A stretch of DNA of 64,000 bases from a virus. The position numbers and the translations under genes were made by a program. Every line of letters starts with the position of its first letter. The first letter of the stretch is position 1. The notes below the pieces were generated by a model, which searched no databases, was not told the origin of the DNA, and was given only the letters and a program-made list of their open reading frames with translations. The stretch is from IMG/VR virus record IMGVR_UViG_3300036852_000300, positions 22,417 to 86,416 of that record, one strand, 5' to 3'. Shown here piece after piece: positions 9,049 to 19,020 of this stretch.

Positions 9049-12000
9049 GCCCTGAGACCGACACGATCGTTATCATCTCGCCGCCGATCATCACCCAGGT
9101 CGTCGTGACCGAACCGGACGGCAGCACGGTCAGCGTCGAGGTCGTCAACGAAGGCCCGGTCACCGTCGCCCAGTTCGGGGTGATGGGGCCGCCCGGGTCG
9201 GTCGGACCCCCTGGCCCCCAGGGCATACCCGGTCCCGAAGGCCCCCAGGGCGAGATCGGGCCGCAAGGCGAGCCCGGCCTACCGTCGACGGTACCAGGTC
9301 CGCCAGGTCCCCAGGGCGCGCCGGGGCCGCAAGGTCCGCAGGGGCCGATGGGTCCGGAAGGTGAACCGGGGCCGCAGGGGGCGGCTGGCCCGGCCGGTGC
9401 CGACGGCGCACCTGGTGCCACGGGTCCCCAGGGACCGGCCGGGCCAGCCGGTCCCCAGGGTCCCCAGGGTGCCCCCGGGGCCACCGGCGCCACGGGTGCT
9501 ACGGGTGCGACCGGCCCCCAGGGCGCCGAAGGTGAGCCCGGTCCCCAGGGTCCCGCCGGTCTCCAGGGTGCCCAGGGTCCGAAGGGTGATACCGGCGATA
9601 CCGGCCCCCTGGGGTCAGCCGGGCCGGCCGGCGCGGACAGCACGGTCCCTGGTCCCCAGGGACCGGTCGGTCCCGCCGGTCCGGCCGGTCCCGCCGGCCC
9701 CCAGGGCGAGCAAGGCCCGGCCGGCCCGATCGGCGTTCAGGGGCCACAAGGTGTCCAGGGCGACCCCGGCCCGACCGGGGCAACCGGGGCGACTGGCGCG
9801 ACTGGCGCGACTGGCGCTGTCGGCCCCCAGGGGCTACAGGGTGTCCAGGGCGAGCAGGGGGACCAGGGGCCGCAGGGGGTAGCCGGGCCGGCCGGTCCGG
9901 TCGGTCCGGCCGGTCCCCAGGGTGCCCCTGGGGCGGACAGCACCGTGCCAGGACCAGCGGGACCGACCGGACCGGCTGGCGCGACCGGTGCAACGGGCGC
10001 AACGGGCGCAATGGGACCGGAGGGTCCCCAGGGCGCCCCTGGGGCGACAGGACCGGCCGGAGCCACTGGCCCGGCCGGTCCCCAGGGGGACCCTGGCCCA
10101 GCAGGTCCGCAAGGCCCAGCAGGCCCGGCGGGGGCACCCGGTGCCCAGGGTAGCGCAGGCCCGGCCGGCCCGCAAGGCCCCCAGGGGGTCGCCGGTCCCG
10201 AAGGTGATACCGGGCCGCAGGGGCCGGTTGGGCCGCAGGGGCCGGTTGGGCCGGAGGGTCCCCAGGGTGCGACCGGCCCAACCGGGCCGGCCGGCGCGAC
10301 CGGGGTAACCGGGCCACAGGGGCCGATCGGCCCAGCCGGCCCCCAGGGACCCCAGGGTGACACCGGCCCGATCGGACCGACCGGTCCCCAGGGTCCGGTT
10401 GGCGCCAACGGCGAGACCGGGCCGCCAGGCGCCGACAGCACGGTACCAGGTCCGATCGGCCCGCAGGGGCCGCCTGGGCTGGTCTGGCGCGGCGTCTGGG
10501 GTGTTGGGACCAGCTACATCCCGAACGACGTTGTCGAATACCAGGGATCGAGCTACGTGGCGATCCAGCCGACGACCGGCGACAACCCGGCCACCGACGG
10601 CGAGATCCACTGGCAGGTGCTGGCCCGCAAGGGCGTCGATGGCGGCGGCGGATCTGGGACCGGGCTGGTCTGGCGCGGCGCCTGGGACATCGCGACCGAA
10701 TACCTGGTTGACGACGCCGTTGAGCGGAACGGGTCCAGCTATATCGCGACCGGGTCCAGCACTGGGGTCGATCCGGAGCTGGGGCCACTGTTCTGGGATC
10801 TGTTGGCGGCGCAGGGCGACGCTGGTCCCCAGGGGCCAACTGGCGCTGCTGGCGCCCAGGGGCCGGAGGGCGATCCGGGGCCGGCCGGGGCTGACGGCGA
10901 GGACGGCCCGCGCTGGCGGGGCGCCTGGTTTGACAGCACCGCCTACCTGATTGACGACCTGGCCGAGTTTGAAGGGTCGACCTACATCGCGGTCGCCAAC
11001 AACACCAATCAAGAGCCGGAAGCCAACCCCGACTTCTGGCTGCCGTTCGCACTCCGGGGCAGCACTGGTGCGACCGGTGCCACTGGAGCTGTCGGGCCGC
11101 AGGGCGATCCCGGCCCCCAGGGTGACCCGGGACCGCAAGGTATCCAGGGTGTGCCGGGCATCCAGGGCGATCCCGGCCCGGCCGGTCCGGAGGGTCCGGA
11201 AGGGCCGCAGGGACCGATCGGCGAGCCGGGCCAGCCGATCCCGCTGCTGGACTACAACCCGGATGGGGTGGCCGAGGACGGCCTCGCAATGGCCGATTCG
11301 ACCTGGACCGATCTCTGCCCGGCCCAGACGTTCACGGTCGACGTCGCCGACCAGTGCACCGAGATCGCCGTCCGGGGCGCCGTCAAGGTCGGCTCGGCCG
11401 TCGATGTGCTGTCGATGGCAGCCCGGGTCATGATCGACAGCACTGAGACCTACCGGCTAGGCGGCGACGTCCTTCAGGTCGCTGGCATGCAGGCCAACCC
11501 GCTGGCCGGGGCCGGCCCGATCAAGCTGTACCACCTGGACGAAGGCAGCCACACCGTCAAGGTCCAGTTGTACGCCGACGAAGCGGCGACAGCCTACTGC
11601 CGGGCCAACGCGACCGAATTCCTGTCGGTCCAGGTGACCCGGCTGTCTGGTGGCGGCACCCAGGGCGATCCAGGGACGCCGGGTGCCCCGATCATGCGAC
11701 TGAACTACCAGGCCACCAGTGATGCGCTGGGCGGCGGCGCCGCTGATGGGGTCGCCTACGCCCTGCACGGTCAGCAGAATTTCACGGTGGCCGGCCCGGC
11801 CAACATCGTCGAGATCGCCATCTCGGGATCGATGCTGGTCGGCGGGGTCAATGCCGGGACCGGCGCCACGATCCATATTTTGATCGACAGCACGGTCTAC
11901 AACCTGGGTCAGGACGCCAACAATGCCACCAACCAGTACGGCAACCCGTTCGCCGGGGTCGGCCCGCTGCGCATCAGCGGGCTCTCAGCCGGTACCCACA

Positions 12001-13475
12001 CGGTGCTGGTCCGGGCCGTCGCCCACGGCAGCACGGCGATGTACTTCCGCCCCGGCACCCGCCCAGGCGAAGAGTTCCTGCGCATCCAGATCACGGAGTT
12101 CCTGACGTCAGCGTCGGACTGGACCTGGCGCGGCGCCTGGGGGTCGGGGACGGCCTACAACGCCAACGATGCCGTCACCGACGACGGGTCAACCTGGCTT
12201 GCGCTGCTAGCGGGGACCAACCAGCCGCCGGCGTCCAGCCCGTCCTACTGGCAGCAGGTGGCGGCCAGGGGATCGCCGGGGGCGCCGGTCCAGCGGTTGG
12301 CCTACAACCAGCCCACCGATCTCCATAACGGGACCCCGTTCGGGTCTGGCCCCCAGAACATCACATCTGACTTCAACTTTACCGTTAGTGGTCCACAAAG
12401 TCTCGTCAAGCTCGCGGTGGCGACCGGGATGCAGTGGGCGAACACGGGGGCGCTTCAGGGGGCCGCTGTCAACCTGCTGCTCGATGGAACGTCGCGGCAC
12501 CCGATCGAAGCGGCCTACACGTCGACAAATATGCAGACGATCAACCTGTCAGCCGCCGGCGACGTCTGGGTCAGTGGTCTCGCCGCCGGTACCCACACCG
12601 TTCGGGTCCAGGTCTACTTCACCGTCGGCAGCAACACGATCTACCTCCGGCCGACCACGATTGCGACCGAGTATCTCCGTCTCGACGTGATCGAGTACCA
12701 GACGTCGGTCTCGACCTGGACCTGGCGCGGGGCCTGGTCGGCCGCGACCGCCTACGTCACGAACGACACCGTCACCTACGATGGGTCGACCTACCTGGCC
12801 CTACAGAACGGCACCAATCAGAATCCAGCCACCCAGATCGCCTACTGGCAGGTGGTCGCGTCAAAGGGCGATCCGGGCGACATGACCAACCCGATGACGA
12901 CGCCCGACGACATCATCGTCGGTGGCGTGGCCGGGGCGCCGGGCCGGCTGGCGAAGGGGGCCAATTCGCGGGCCTTCGGGGTCAACAGCGCCGGCGTGCT
13001 GGGCTACCACCAGGTCGAACGGGCCGAGATCGCGCCGAATGCTGTCGTGCAGTCACGGCTGGGCTTCCAACTGCTGACCGACGTCTTCAGCGGTACGGTC
13101 ACCACCACCGGCAGTTTCTACAACATCATGGCCGATCAGGCGTTCACGGTTGAGTCGGCTAGCAGCGTCATCGGATTCGCCGTCACTGGCGCGATGGTCG
13201 TCCAGGGGTCGGTCAATCACGGTGCGATGGTTCAACTGCTGGTCGACAACGCCATCGCCGTGCAGGTCGGCGCCGATTACATCCAGACGGCCGGCAGCAA
13301 CGGCAACCCGTTCTCCGGCAGTGGGACGATCTACCTGAGCGGCCTGAGTGTCGGTGCCCATGTCGTCCGGCTGCGCGTCTTCATCATGAGCGGGACCCCG
13401 ACGATTTACCTCCGGGCGGTGTCGGTCGTCTCCGAGTTCTGCCGGCTGTACGTCGTTGAGCACAAGTCGAGCTAG
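9045..13475 (+). CDS. Giant collagen-like tail fibre / adhesin
   Basis: A 1476-residue fibre. After a short N-terminal beta domain, about 430 residues (nucleotides 9180-10480) are almost pure Gly-X-Y triplets such as GPQGPQG and GATGATGATG, which should form a trimeric collagen-like rod. The rest alternates two module types: at least five copies of a 50-residue module with pattern WRG.W...Y...D.V...GS.Y.A resembling carbohydrate-binding modules of the CBM5/12 kind (starting near 10486, 10670, 10910, 12123 and 12718), and four copies of a 120-residue beta-sandwich ending in motifs such as GTHTVLVRA and YLRPTT. Short collagen segments recur at 10815-10905 and 11060-11240. Likely receptor binding. 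Confidence 0.92.
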   Translation: MSPETDTIVIISPPIITQVVVTEPDGSTVSVEVVNEGPVTVAQFGVMGPPGSVGPPGPQGIPGPEGPQGEIGPQGEPGLPSTVPGPPGPQGAPGPQGPQGPMGPEGEPGPQGAAGPAGADGAPGATGPQGPAGPAGPQGPQGAPGATGATGATGATGPQGAEGEPGPQGPAGLQGAQGPKGDTGDTGPLGSAGPAGADSTVPGPQGPVGPAGPAGPAGPQGEQGPAGPIGVQGPQGVQGDPGPTGATGATGATGATGAVGPQGLQGVQGEQGDQGPQGVAGPAGPVGPAGPQGAPGADSTVPGPAGPTGPAGATGATGATGAMGPEGPQGAPGATGPAGATGPAGPQGDPGPAGPQGPAGPAGAPGAQGSAGPAGPQGPQGVAGPEGDTGPQGPVGPQGPVGPEGPQGATGPTGPAGATGVTGPQGPIGPAGPQGPQGDTGPIGPTGPQGPVGANGETGPPGADSTVPGPIGPQGPPGLVWRGVWGVGTSYIPNDVVEYQGSSYVAIQPTTGDNPATDGEIHWQVLARKGVDGGGGSGTGLVWRGAWDIATEYLVDDAVERNGSSYIATGSSTGVDPELGPLFWDLLAAQGDAGPQGPTGAAGAQGPEGDPGPAGADGEDGPRWRGAWFDSTAYLIDDLAEFEGSTYIAVANNTNQEPEANPDFWLPFALRGSTGATGATGAVGPQGDPGPQGDPGPQGIQGVPGIQGDPGPAGPEGPEGPQGPIGEPGQPIPLLDYNPDGVAEDGLAMADSTWTDLCPAQTFTVDVADQCTEIAVRGAVKVGSAVDVLSMAARVMIDSTETYRLGGDVLQVAGMQANPLAGAGPIKLYHLDEGSHTVKVQLYADEAATAYCRANATEFLSVQVTRLSGGGTQGDPGTPGAPIMRLNYQATSDALGGGAADGVAYALHGQQNFTVAGPANIVEIAISGSMLVGGVNAGTGATIHILIDSTVYNLGQDANNATNQYGNPFAGVGPLRISGLSAGTHTVLVRAVAHGSTAMYFRPGTRPGEEFLRIQITEFLTSASDWTWRGAWGSGTAYNANDAVTDDGSTWLALLAGTNQPPASSPSYWQQVAARGSPGAPVQRLAYNQPTDLHNGTPFGSGPQNITSDFNFTVSGPQSLVKLAVATGMQWANTGALQGAAVNLLLDGTSRHPIEAAYTSTNMQTINLSAAGDVWVSGLAAGTHTVRVQVYFTVGSNTIYLRPTTIATEYLRLDVIEYQTSVSTWTWRGAWSAATAYVTNDTVTYDGSTYLALQNGTNQNPATQIAYWQVVASKGDPGDMTNPMTTPDDIIVGGVAGAPGRLAKGANSRAFGVNSAGVLGYHQVERAEIAPNAVVQSRLGFQLLTDVFSGTVTTTGSFYNIMADQAFTVESASSVIGFAVTGAMVVQGSVNHGAMVQLLVDNAIAVQVGADYIQTAGSNGNPFSGSGTIYLSGLSVGAHVVRLRVFIMSGTPTIYLRAVSVVSEFCRLYVVEHKSS

Positions 13476-13483
13476 GAGGCGAG

Positions 13484-13765
13484 ATGCAAGCCCTGGTCAG
13501 ACTCTCCGACCGGCAGGTCGTCGCGCTGGGGGAATGGAGTGCCGACCCCGTCGATCCCGATCTGGTGCTGGTCACCCTGACGCCGGCGCAGGAAGCGGCG
13601 CTGGCAGCACCAGGGGTCAAGTACATCGCCGAGAATGGCGAGGTCACGGTCATCCCGGTCGTGCTGGTCCCGACGATCGGCGAGCGTGAGCAGGAGGAGA
13701 CGATCGCCCGGGTGCGCCGGTCCGACCCGGAGCTTGCGACCCTGTTGTACGGACCAGCGTCATGA
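13484..13765 (+). CDS. Small protein after the collagen fibre
   Basis: A 93-residue acidic protein preceded by a strong Shine-Dalgarno (GGAGGCG, 13475-13481) and overlapping the next gene by ATGA. It has no recognised domain. It may be a fibre chaperone or a capping subunit because of its position between two adhesins, but that is inference only. Confidence 0.78.
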   Translation: MQALVRLSDRQVVALGEWSADPVDPDLVLVTLTPAQEAALAAPGVKYIAENGEVTVIPVVLVPTIGEREQEETIARVRRSDPELATLLYGPAS

Positions 13766-14997
13766 GCGTCGACGTCCAGGTCCGCACGTCGGACCGCCGC
13801 ATCCTGGCCTACGGTCAGCCGCTGGCCACGGCCCCGGCCGGCGCCAGCATCGTGACACTGCCAGACGCGAAGCTGCCGGAGCTGCGGCTTGACGGGCTGA
13901 AGACCCTTGAGGTCGACAACACGACGATCTCGCTGACGCCACCAGGGGCGCCGGATGAGTTCTCGCTGTATCAGGGCGCACCAGTGGCGAACTACCTGGC
14001 GAACCCGTCGTTTGAGGATGGGGGCACGACCGGTGTGCTGGCGCTGACGACCACCGCCTACACGCCGGCCGTGCCCGGCTGGCTGGCGCTGAAGGGCCAT
14101 GCGTCGGACGCCGCCAACGTCCTGTTGCAGGGCACCACCGTCGACACGGCGTACGGCGGCGAGACCGCGCTGCGTCTGTCCAAAGTCGGCATGAACGGCG
14201 TGCAGCAACTGGCCCAGTGGCTGCCACCGCGCCTGGTCAAGCATCTGCGCAACAAGGCGTTTGCGACCCGGTTCCGGGTCAACGCGGCCGTCCCCAGCGC
14301 GGCCCGGCCGTTCTACTGGAACGGTGTCACGACGACCTACGGGCCATCGAACACCCTGACCAACCAGTGGGAGACCCTGATCCAGCAGTGCAGCGGCCCA
14401 CCCGGCGGCGTCATCGCGGTTGGGGTTGAGCTGTTCGTGAACGCCAGCGGCGTGAACGTGTTTGTCGACAACGCGGCGCTGGTTGAAGGCTCGTTCGTCC
14501 CGAAGATCCTGCCGCCGGCAATCCCGCCGATGTTCAGTGGCGCCAGTTCGACGAGCGTTCAGCGGGCGCCGAGATGCGTGAAGTGGGCGGGCACCAACTT
14601 CATGACGATCAGCAGCACGCCAGCGGCCCTGCCGCTCTCGCAGGTGATGGTCGACAACGACAACATGGCCAGCGGCAACGGTCTGTTGATCCAGACCCCG
14701 GGCCGCTACCGGGTCACCGGGCAGATTTACAGCCATCAAACGACCGGCGGGGTCGGCAACTTTACCGCCTACTTCTCGATCAGCGGCGGCTTCCTGATCA
14801 ACGGGGCCAATGGCGAGCCGGGGGTTGGTAGCTACCAGAACAACGGCGCCTATGTGGTGCCCCAGTTTTCTGAGACCGCCTACTTCGCCGGCGGCGAGAC
14901 GATCGTCATGAACGCCTACCTCACGCAAGGCCCGGCCACCGCTATCGGCATCCACTACAACGGCACCTACTTGAAAGCCGATCGGCTGGGAGACTGA
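13762..14997 (+). CDS. Fibre/receptor-binding protein with CBM-like and TNF/C1q-like domains
   Basis: A 411-residue protein. Residues about 75-240 (ANPSFEDGG ... FVDNAALVEG) match the style of CBM4/9-type jelly-roll domains. The C-terminal 140 residues (PGRYRVTGQIYSHQ, ETIVMNAYL) look like the C1q/TNF-like trimeric head common at the tips of phage fibres. Probably a second adhesin. Domain names rest on pattern recognition only. Confidence 0.75.
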   Translation: MSVDVQVRTSDRRILAYGQPLATAPAGASIVTLPDAKLPELRLDGLKTLEVDNTTISLTPPGAPDEFSLYQGAPVANYLANPSFEDGGTTGVLALTTTAYTPAVPGWLALKGHASDAANVLLQGTTVDTAYGGETALRLSKVGMNGVQQLAQWLPPRLVKHLRNKAFATRFRVNAAVPSAARPFYWNGVTTTYGPSNTLTNQWETLIQQCSGPPGGVIAVGVELFVNASGVNVFVDNAALVEGSFVPKILPPAIPPMFSGASSTSVQRAPRCVKWAGTNFMTISSTPAALPLSQVMVDNDNMASGNGLLIQTPGRYRVTGQIYSHQTTGGVGNFTAYFSISGGFLINGANGEPGVGSYQNNGAYVVPQFSETAYFAGGETIVMNAYLTQGPATAIGIHYNGTYLKADRLGD

Positions 14998-14998
14998 G

Positions 14999-15343
14999 AT
15001 GCAGATCACCATCACCGACCCGGTCAACCGTGACCGACTGCTGACCGATCTCCAGGCGCTGCCCGAAGCGGTCGGACCGCCAGCGCCGGATGGCCGGGCG
15101 TCCAGCCTGGTCTCGCTGTCCTGGAATCCTGATCTCGGCGAGACCTACATCCACCTGCCGGACGACGACCCGGCGCTGCTGGCAGCCGTCCAGGCCGTGA
15201 TCGGTGCCCACAGCCCGGCCCTGACGCCGGCCCAGACCTACCCTGATCGCGATCGGGAAGAACTGCTGACGGTCGTGCAACAGCGGGCGGCGACCGACCC
15301 GGCCTACGCCGCGCTCGCAAAGCTGACCCTGGGAGAGATCTGA
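14999..15343 (+). CDS. Small tail-region protein, unknown
   Basis: A 114-residue protein that starts one base after the preceding stop (TGA-G-ATG) and shares a base with the next start. Predicted alpha/beta, no Cys, no membrane segment. Its C-terminal third (YPDRDREELLTVVQQRAATD) is helical. Unrecognised; placed among fibre genes. Confidence 0.75.
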   Translation: MQITITDPVNRDRLLTDLQALPEAVGPPAPDGRASSLVSLSWNPDLGETYIHLPDDDPALLAAVQAVIGAHSPALTPAQTYPDRDREELLTVVQQRAATDPAYAALAKLTLGEI

Positions 15344-15645
15344 TGGCGTTCGCTGACCAGTACGCACTTGGGGTCGACCCGGCCTTCCGCGCCCGGGTCG
15401 AGATGGCGCTGATCAAGGCGTCAACGGCCGTGATGGCCGAAGTCCAGAATGTCGACGGGCACGACTTGCGCGCGACCTACGCGACCTACGCGCTGAACAA
15501 CCCGGCCAGCGCCTCCGGCCCGATGGCGATGGCGGTCGCCGGCAACCCGGCCATCACGGCCGAGAGCGTCGATGGCGATCTAGAGTTCACCGTCAACAGC
15601 CTCTTCAGTGCGATGGCGGGTCACAGCACAGGCCCAACGTCGTGA
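15343..15645 (+). CDS. Small conserved-type phage protein with recoded 3' end (HNH target gene)
   Basis: A 100-residue helical protein. Its last 17 residues plus stop (15592-15645) are duplicated at 16245-16298 after an HNH gene: 15 or more residues match but most differing codons are synonymous (CTC/CTG, AGT/TCG, GCG/GCA, GCG/GCC). The upstream copy is the one used by this gene. The downstream copy, not this one, keeps the tight junction with the following gene, so this 3' end was probably brought in with the endonuclease. Cellular function unknown. Confidence 0.85.
   Translation: MAFADQYALGVDPAFRARVEMALIKASTAVMAEVQNVDGHDLRATYATYALNNPASASGPMAMAVAGNPAITAESVDGDLEFTVNSLFSAMAGHSTGPTS
15592..15645 (+). 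repeat. 54-bp repeat, recoded copy of a gene 3' end
   Basis: Upstream member of a 54-bp imperfect direct repeat with 16245-16298. It encodes VNSLFSAMAGHSTGPTS and a TGA. About ten positions differ, all but those giving Thr/Ala being silent. It marks the left boundary of the HNH insertion. Confidence 0.88.
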
Positions 15646-15688
15646 ACATACAGTGCGAGGAGCACAACATGCCTAGTACACTGGCCGC

Positions 15689-16243
15689 ATGCCGATCAAG
15701 GTCTGTCGTGCCTGCGAGAAACCGAAAGATACCGACAACGACTTCCCCAGGAAGCCGGGCGGGCGCTTCGGCGTTGCTGCCGTCTGCAAGCAGTGTGACA
15801 GTGCGCGATCCAAACGCTACTATGCCGCCAACCGCGAGCAGAAACTGGCCGCCCGACGCGCCTATGTCGAGGCGAACAAGGACGCCGTCTACACCGACAA
15901 CGCAGCCCGCAACCGGCGCCGGTACGCCAGCGATCCCGACTGGCGAGATCAACGGAACCGTGAGACGCGCGCAGCCGCCATCGCAATCCGCCGACTCGTC
16001 CTATCCCACTACGCCGGCGGCGAGCCCCACTGCGCCTGCTGTGACGAGACCGCCGACGAGTTCTTGCAGCTTGACCACGTCAACGGCGGTGGAGGAGTTC
16101 AGCGCGCCCAGTCTGGGTCTCGCGGGTCGACCGGCGTCTTTTACTGGCTCCGGCGGAACGGTTTTCCGGAGGGCTACCGGGTGCTCTGCGCCAACTGTAA
16201 CTTCGCCCTCGGGCGCTACGGGTACTGCCCACACACCCGCTGA
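15689..16243 (+). CDS. HNH homing endonuclease
   Basis: A 184-residue HNH nuclease. Residues 6-36 hold two CxxC pairs (C6/C9, C33/C36) expected to bind zinc. The nuclease core is C115..C118, then LDHVNGGG (D129, H130, N132), then the family signature FYWLRRNGFPEGYRVLCANC with C167/C170 and a final C180/H182. It is a free-standing gene between a host gene and that gene's displaced 3' end; its stop is one base before the displaced copy. Probably cuts element-free alleles near the 3' end of the 15343 gene. No intron features were seen. Confidence 0.93.
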   Translation: MPIKVCRACEKPKDTDNDFPRKPGGRFGVAAVCKQCDSARSKRYYAANREQKLAARRAYVEANKDAVYTDNAARNRRRYASDPDWRDQRNRETRAAAIAIRRLVLSHYAGGEPHCACCDETADEFLQLDHVNGGGGVQRAQSGSRGSTGVFYWLRRNGFPEGYRVLCANCNFALGRYGYCPHTR

Positions 16244-16244
16244 C

Positions 16245-16298
16245 GTCAACAGCCTGTTCTCGGCAATGGCCGGTCACAGCACAGGTCCGGCGTCCTGA
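16245..16298 (+). pseudogene. Displaced original 3' end of the 15343 gene
   Basis: Encodes VNSLFSAMAGHSTGPAS and TGA but has no start and no reading frame joined to it. Its stop lies one base before the next ATG (TGA-G-ATG), the same spacing as at 14995-15001, so this is very likely the ancestral gene end left behind when the HNH cassette inserted. Confidence 0.85.
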
Positions 16299-16299
16299 G

Positions 16300-18495
16300 A
16301 TGGCCGATCACGCTGAGCTGAACGACATCCACCTGGCCGCGTTCGTCCAGTCCGAAGAACCGACCGACGAGGACGTCCGGGCGAAGATCTTCTGGGTCGA
16401 CACGTCGGGCGGCGTGCCGTACCGACTGAAGGTCCGATCGGAGAGCGACGACGAATGGCTGCCGGTCGGGCCGGTCAGCATCGGCGGCGGCGGCGGCGGG
16501 GGCACGCCCGGCGAGAACGTCGCCCTGGCGACCGCCGGCGCTGTCGCCACGGCCAGTTCACAGAATGCTAGTGGCCCGGAGCGCGTCCCCGGCTTGACGA
16601 TCGACGGTGACGACGGGACAAGCTGGGCTGGCGCCTTCCCCAACGACGCGTCCGACGAATGGGTCAGGATCGATCTCGGGACGGCCGAGACGATCGCCGA
16701 ATACCGGGTCTTGAACAGCCCGGAGTCGATCGCCAACCGGGCGACGTCGGCGAAGCTGCAAAGCAGCACCGATGACGTCATCTGGACCGACCAGGTCACG
16801 ATCACCGGACCGTTCACCGACACCGGCAAGGTCGCCCTGCCGGTCGCCGTCACCGCCCGCTACTGGCGCCTGTACGGACTCGCCGGCGCCGACGTCGGCC
16901 ACTTCTGGGTCGTGAACACGATCGAGCTGTGGACGGCCGCGACCGGTGGCGGTGGCAGCGGCGGCAGCATCGTCTGGCAGGGGGACTGGAACAGCGCCCA
17001 GACCTACGCCCTGTTCGACGCCGTCAGCCACGAAGGGTCCAGCTACCTGTGCATCCTGGCCCACGTCAACCAGGAACCGCCCGCAGCTCTCTACTGGGGC
17101 CTGCTGGCGGCGAAGGGTGACACCGGAGCTGTCGGAGCTACCGGCCCGGCCGGACCGACCGGACCCGCTGGCCCACCCGGTGAAGGTGGCAGCGGCGGTG
17201 GCCTGACCAACCCGATGATCGCCCCGTTCGACATGATCTACGGCGCTGTGCCTGGCGAGCCGTACAGCGCCGTCTCACACCTGGACCCAGCGACGGCGAC
17301 CGCGTCATCGACCGAAGCCGGGTCCAGCCCCGACAACGTTCATGACGCCGATTTCGACACCTTCTGGGACCAGGGTGCCGGCCCGGCGGACGGCGGCTGG
17401 GTCGAGATCGATCTGGGGTCCCCGATCGAGATCGTCGCCTTTGAGGTGGTGACCAACGAGACCGGGGCCGGCTTCCGGGCTGACGAGTACGACCTGGAGT
17501 ATTGGGACGGGGCCACCTGGCAGGTGGCCAACACCCAGACCGGTCAGGGGTCGTCGTTCGGGACCGGCCTGGTCATCCTGGACACCCCGGCCACGGCCCA
17601 GCGCTGGCGGCTGCTGGGGGTTAGCGGCGGCGCCAACGGCTGGCGGATCACAGAGTTTTACCTGTACGACGGCGCGGCCGCCGGCGCCCCAGTCCGTCTC
17701 CCCAGCAGTTTCACTGAGAGCGACGTGCTTCAGCTTGACGGCAGCGGGCGGCCGTTCTGGGGCGCGCCGGGGTCCGGGGGTGGCTTTGCCAACCCGATGA
17801 CCGACGCCGGCGACATCATCGTCGGCGGGGCCAGCGGCGCGCCGGAGCGGTTCTCGGTGACCGACGGCGGGGCCGGCACCGTCCTTGGGGTCGGCAGCGG
17901 CGGCGCGATCGAGATGCTGACCCTGGTGCCGGGCTACACCCGCCCGATCGTCTCGCCGGTCGGCACATCCGGCTGGTTCACCTTTGGCAGCACCGGTGGC
18001 TGGAACGCCGCGAACTTCGGCGCCTTCACCGCCCAGAAGGGCGGCACTGGCACCGAGATGGTCGGCTGGCGACGCAACGTTCCGAGCCCGACCTGGGACA
18101 TCGCGGCGTTCATCGTGCCGACGCTCTCGCCTGACACCGACGCGGCGGTCGGCGTCATGCTGACCGGATCTGGCGGCGGCTACGCCGGCGTCGAGATCGC
18201 CTACGACACCGATCATTTTGAAGCCAGGGTCGTCTCCTCGACCGGCACCGTGACCCTGCCAACCACGCTGTTCAGCCAGGATCTGTTCAGCCTGCACCCG
18301 ATCTGGTTCCGGCTCCGGACGACCGACAACGTCAACTTCCAGGTCTGGTGGAGCATGGACGGCCGGGTCTGGCAGTCGCTGTCGATCCACGACCTGTCCG
18401 GCATCCTGACAGCCGCGACCGAAGTCGGGCCGTACGCCCGGGGCCTCTCTACCGGCGGCGGGCAGTTCAGCCTGGTCTCCTGGAGCAACACCTGA
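16300..18495 (+). CDS. Tail fibre/adhesin with two F5/8-type domains and a collagen segment
   Basis: A 731-residue protein. It contains two discoidin (F5/8 type C)-like domains, at residues about 75-205 (SWAGAFPNDASDEWVRIDLG) and 325-465 (DGGWVEIDLGSPIEIVAFEV), a CBM5/12-like module (WQGDWNSAQTYALFDAVSH), a short Gly-X-Y segment (near 17120-17180) and a C-terminal concanavalin-like beta-sandwich. All are carbohydrate-binding folds, so it probably binds host surface glycans. It shares the WxGxW module with the collagen fibre at 9045. Confidence 0.82.
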   Translation: MADHAELNDIHLAAFVQSEEPTDEDVRAKIFWVDTSGGVPYRLKVRSESDDEWLPVGPVSIGGGGGGGTPGENVALATAGAVATASSQNASGPERVPGLTIDGDDGTSWAGAFPNDASDEWVRIDLGTAETIAEYRVLNSPESIANRATSAKLQSSTDDVIWTDQVTITGPFTDTGKVALPVAVTARYWRLYGLAGADVGHFWVVNTIELWTAATGGGGSGGSIVWQGDWNSAQTYALFDAVSHEGSSYLCILAHVNQEPPAALYWGLLAAKGDTGAVGATGPAGPTGPAGPPGEGGSGGGLTNPMIAPFDMIYGAVPGEPYSAVSHLDPATATASSTEAGSSPDNVHDADFDTFWDQGAGPADGGWVEIDLGSPIEIVAFEVVTNETGAGFRADEYDLEYWDGATWQVANTQTGQGSSFGTGLVILDTPATAQRWRLLGVSGGANGWRITEFYLYDGAAAGAPVRLPSSFTESDVLQLDGSGRPFWGAPGSGGGFANPMTDAGDIIVGGASGAPERFSVTDGGAGTVLGVGSGGAIEMLTLVPGYTRPIVSPVGTSGWFTFGSTGGWNAANFGAFTAQKGGTGTEMVGWRRNVPSPTWDIAAFIVPTLSPDTDAAVGVMLTGSGGGYAGVEIAYDTDHFEARVVSSTGTVTLPTTLFSQDLFSLHPIWFRLRTTDNVNFQVWWSMDGRVWQSLSIHDLSGILTAATEVGPYARGLSTGGGQFSLVSWSNT

Positions 18496-19016
18496 TGGCC
18501 GGCTTCCTGGGTGTGCGGCACGCCGAATGGGCCGTCCCGGCCTGGCCGGATATCGACGCTGAAGTCTATATGTTCATCGGCGACGGGCTGTACAAGGGCA
18601 TCGCCGGCAACGGGACCGGCGAGATCAAACAGATCGAGGCGACGCTGCCGCCGATCCCGACCGACGGCGGCTACACGTTCCTGTCCAGCCTGGAAGAACA
18701 GGGGCGGGTCGAGATCGTGGCCGAAGGCGGCGAGCCCTACCTGCACTTCCACTACCGGAGCGACGATGGCGGGCTGGCGTTCGGCGAGACCGACAACCAG
18801 TTCAGCGCGCTTGGGGTGCAGATCCAGACCGGTGCCGGCCGCCACTGGGCCGCGTCAGACACCGCGATCTTTGAAGCGATCAACTTCGGCGAGTACGTCG
18901 AACGGGTGGCGGCCCCGCCGGACCCGCCACCCGGCGACCCCGGGCCGCAGGCGATCGACACCTTCCTGGTCACCCCGACCGAGATCTACTTTGTGACGAT
19001 TCCACTGGAGGAGTGA
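18495..19016 (+). CDS. Tail-fibre region protein, unknown
   Basis: A 173-residue beta-rich protein. Start chosen at ATG 18495, overlapping the previous stop (TGATG); an in-frame upstream ATG lies inside the previous gene. The C-terminal proline stretch (PPDPPPGDPG) may be a linker. No recognised domain; likely a minor structural or fibre-associated protein from context. Confidence 0.75.
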   Translation: MAGFLGVRHAEWAVPAWPDIDAEVYMFIGDGLYKGIAGNGTGEIKQIEATLPPIPTDGGYTFLSSLEEQGRVEIVAEGGEPYLHFHYRSDDGGLAFGETDNQFSALGVQIQTGAGRHWAASDTAIFEAINFGEYVERVAAPPDPPPGDPGPQAIDTFLVTPTEIYFVTIPLEE

Positions 19017-19020
19017 GCCT

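Noticed and set aside
9180-10480. CRISPR-like array in the repeated DNA of the collagen gene
   Set aside because: The repeats are 9-base Gly-X-Y codon units with no fixed spacer pattern; protein repeat explains them.
9499-11289. Long antisense frames opposite the collagen fibre gene
   Set aside because: The GC-rich Gly-X-Y repeat leaves few stops on any strand; composition is Pro/Arg-rich and no ribosome sites or domains are present.
15642-16298. 219-codon frame joining HNH-region sequence to the displaced tail
   Set aside because: It is a different frame from the HNH gene; only the displaced tail portion is meaningful, and the upstream part matches no protein pattern.
15645-16298. Group I intron around the first HNH gene
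   Set aside because: The host gene is not interrupted: it has its own stop before the element, and no splice or intron-core structure was seen. Recoded gene-end duplication fits better.
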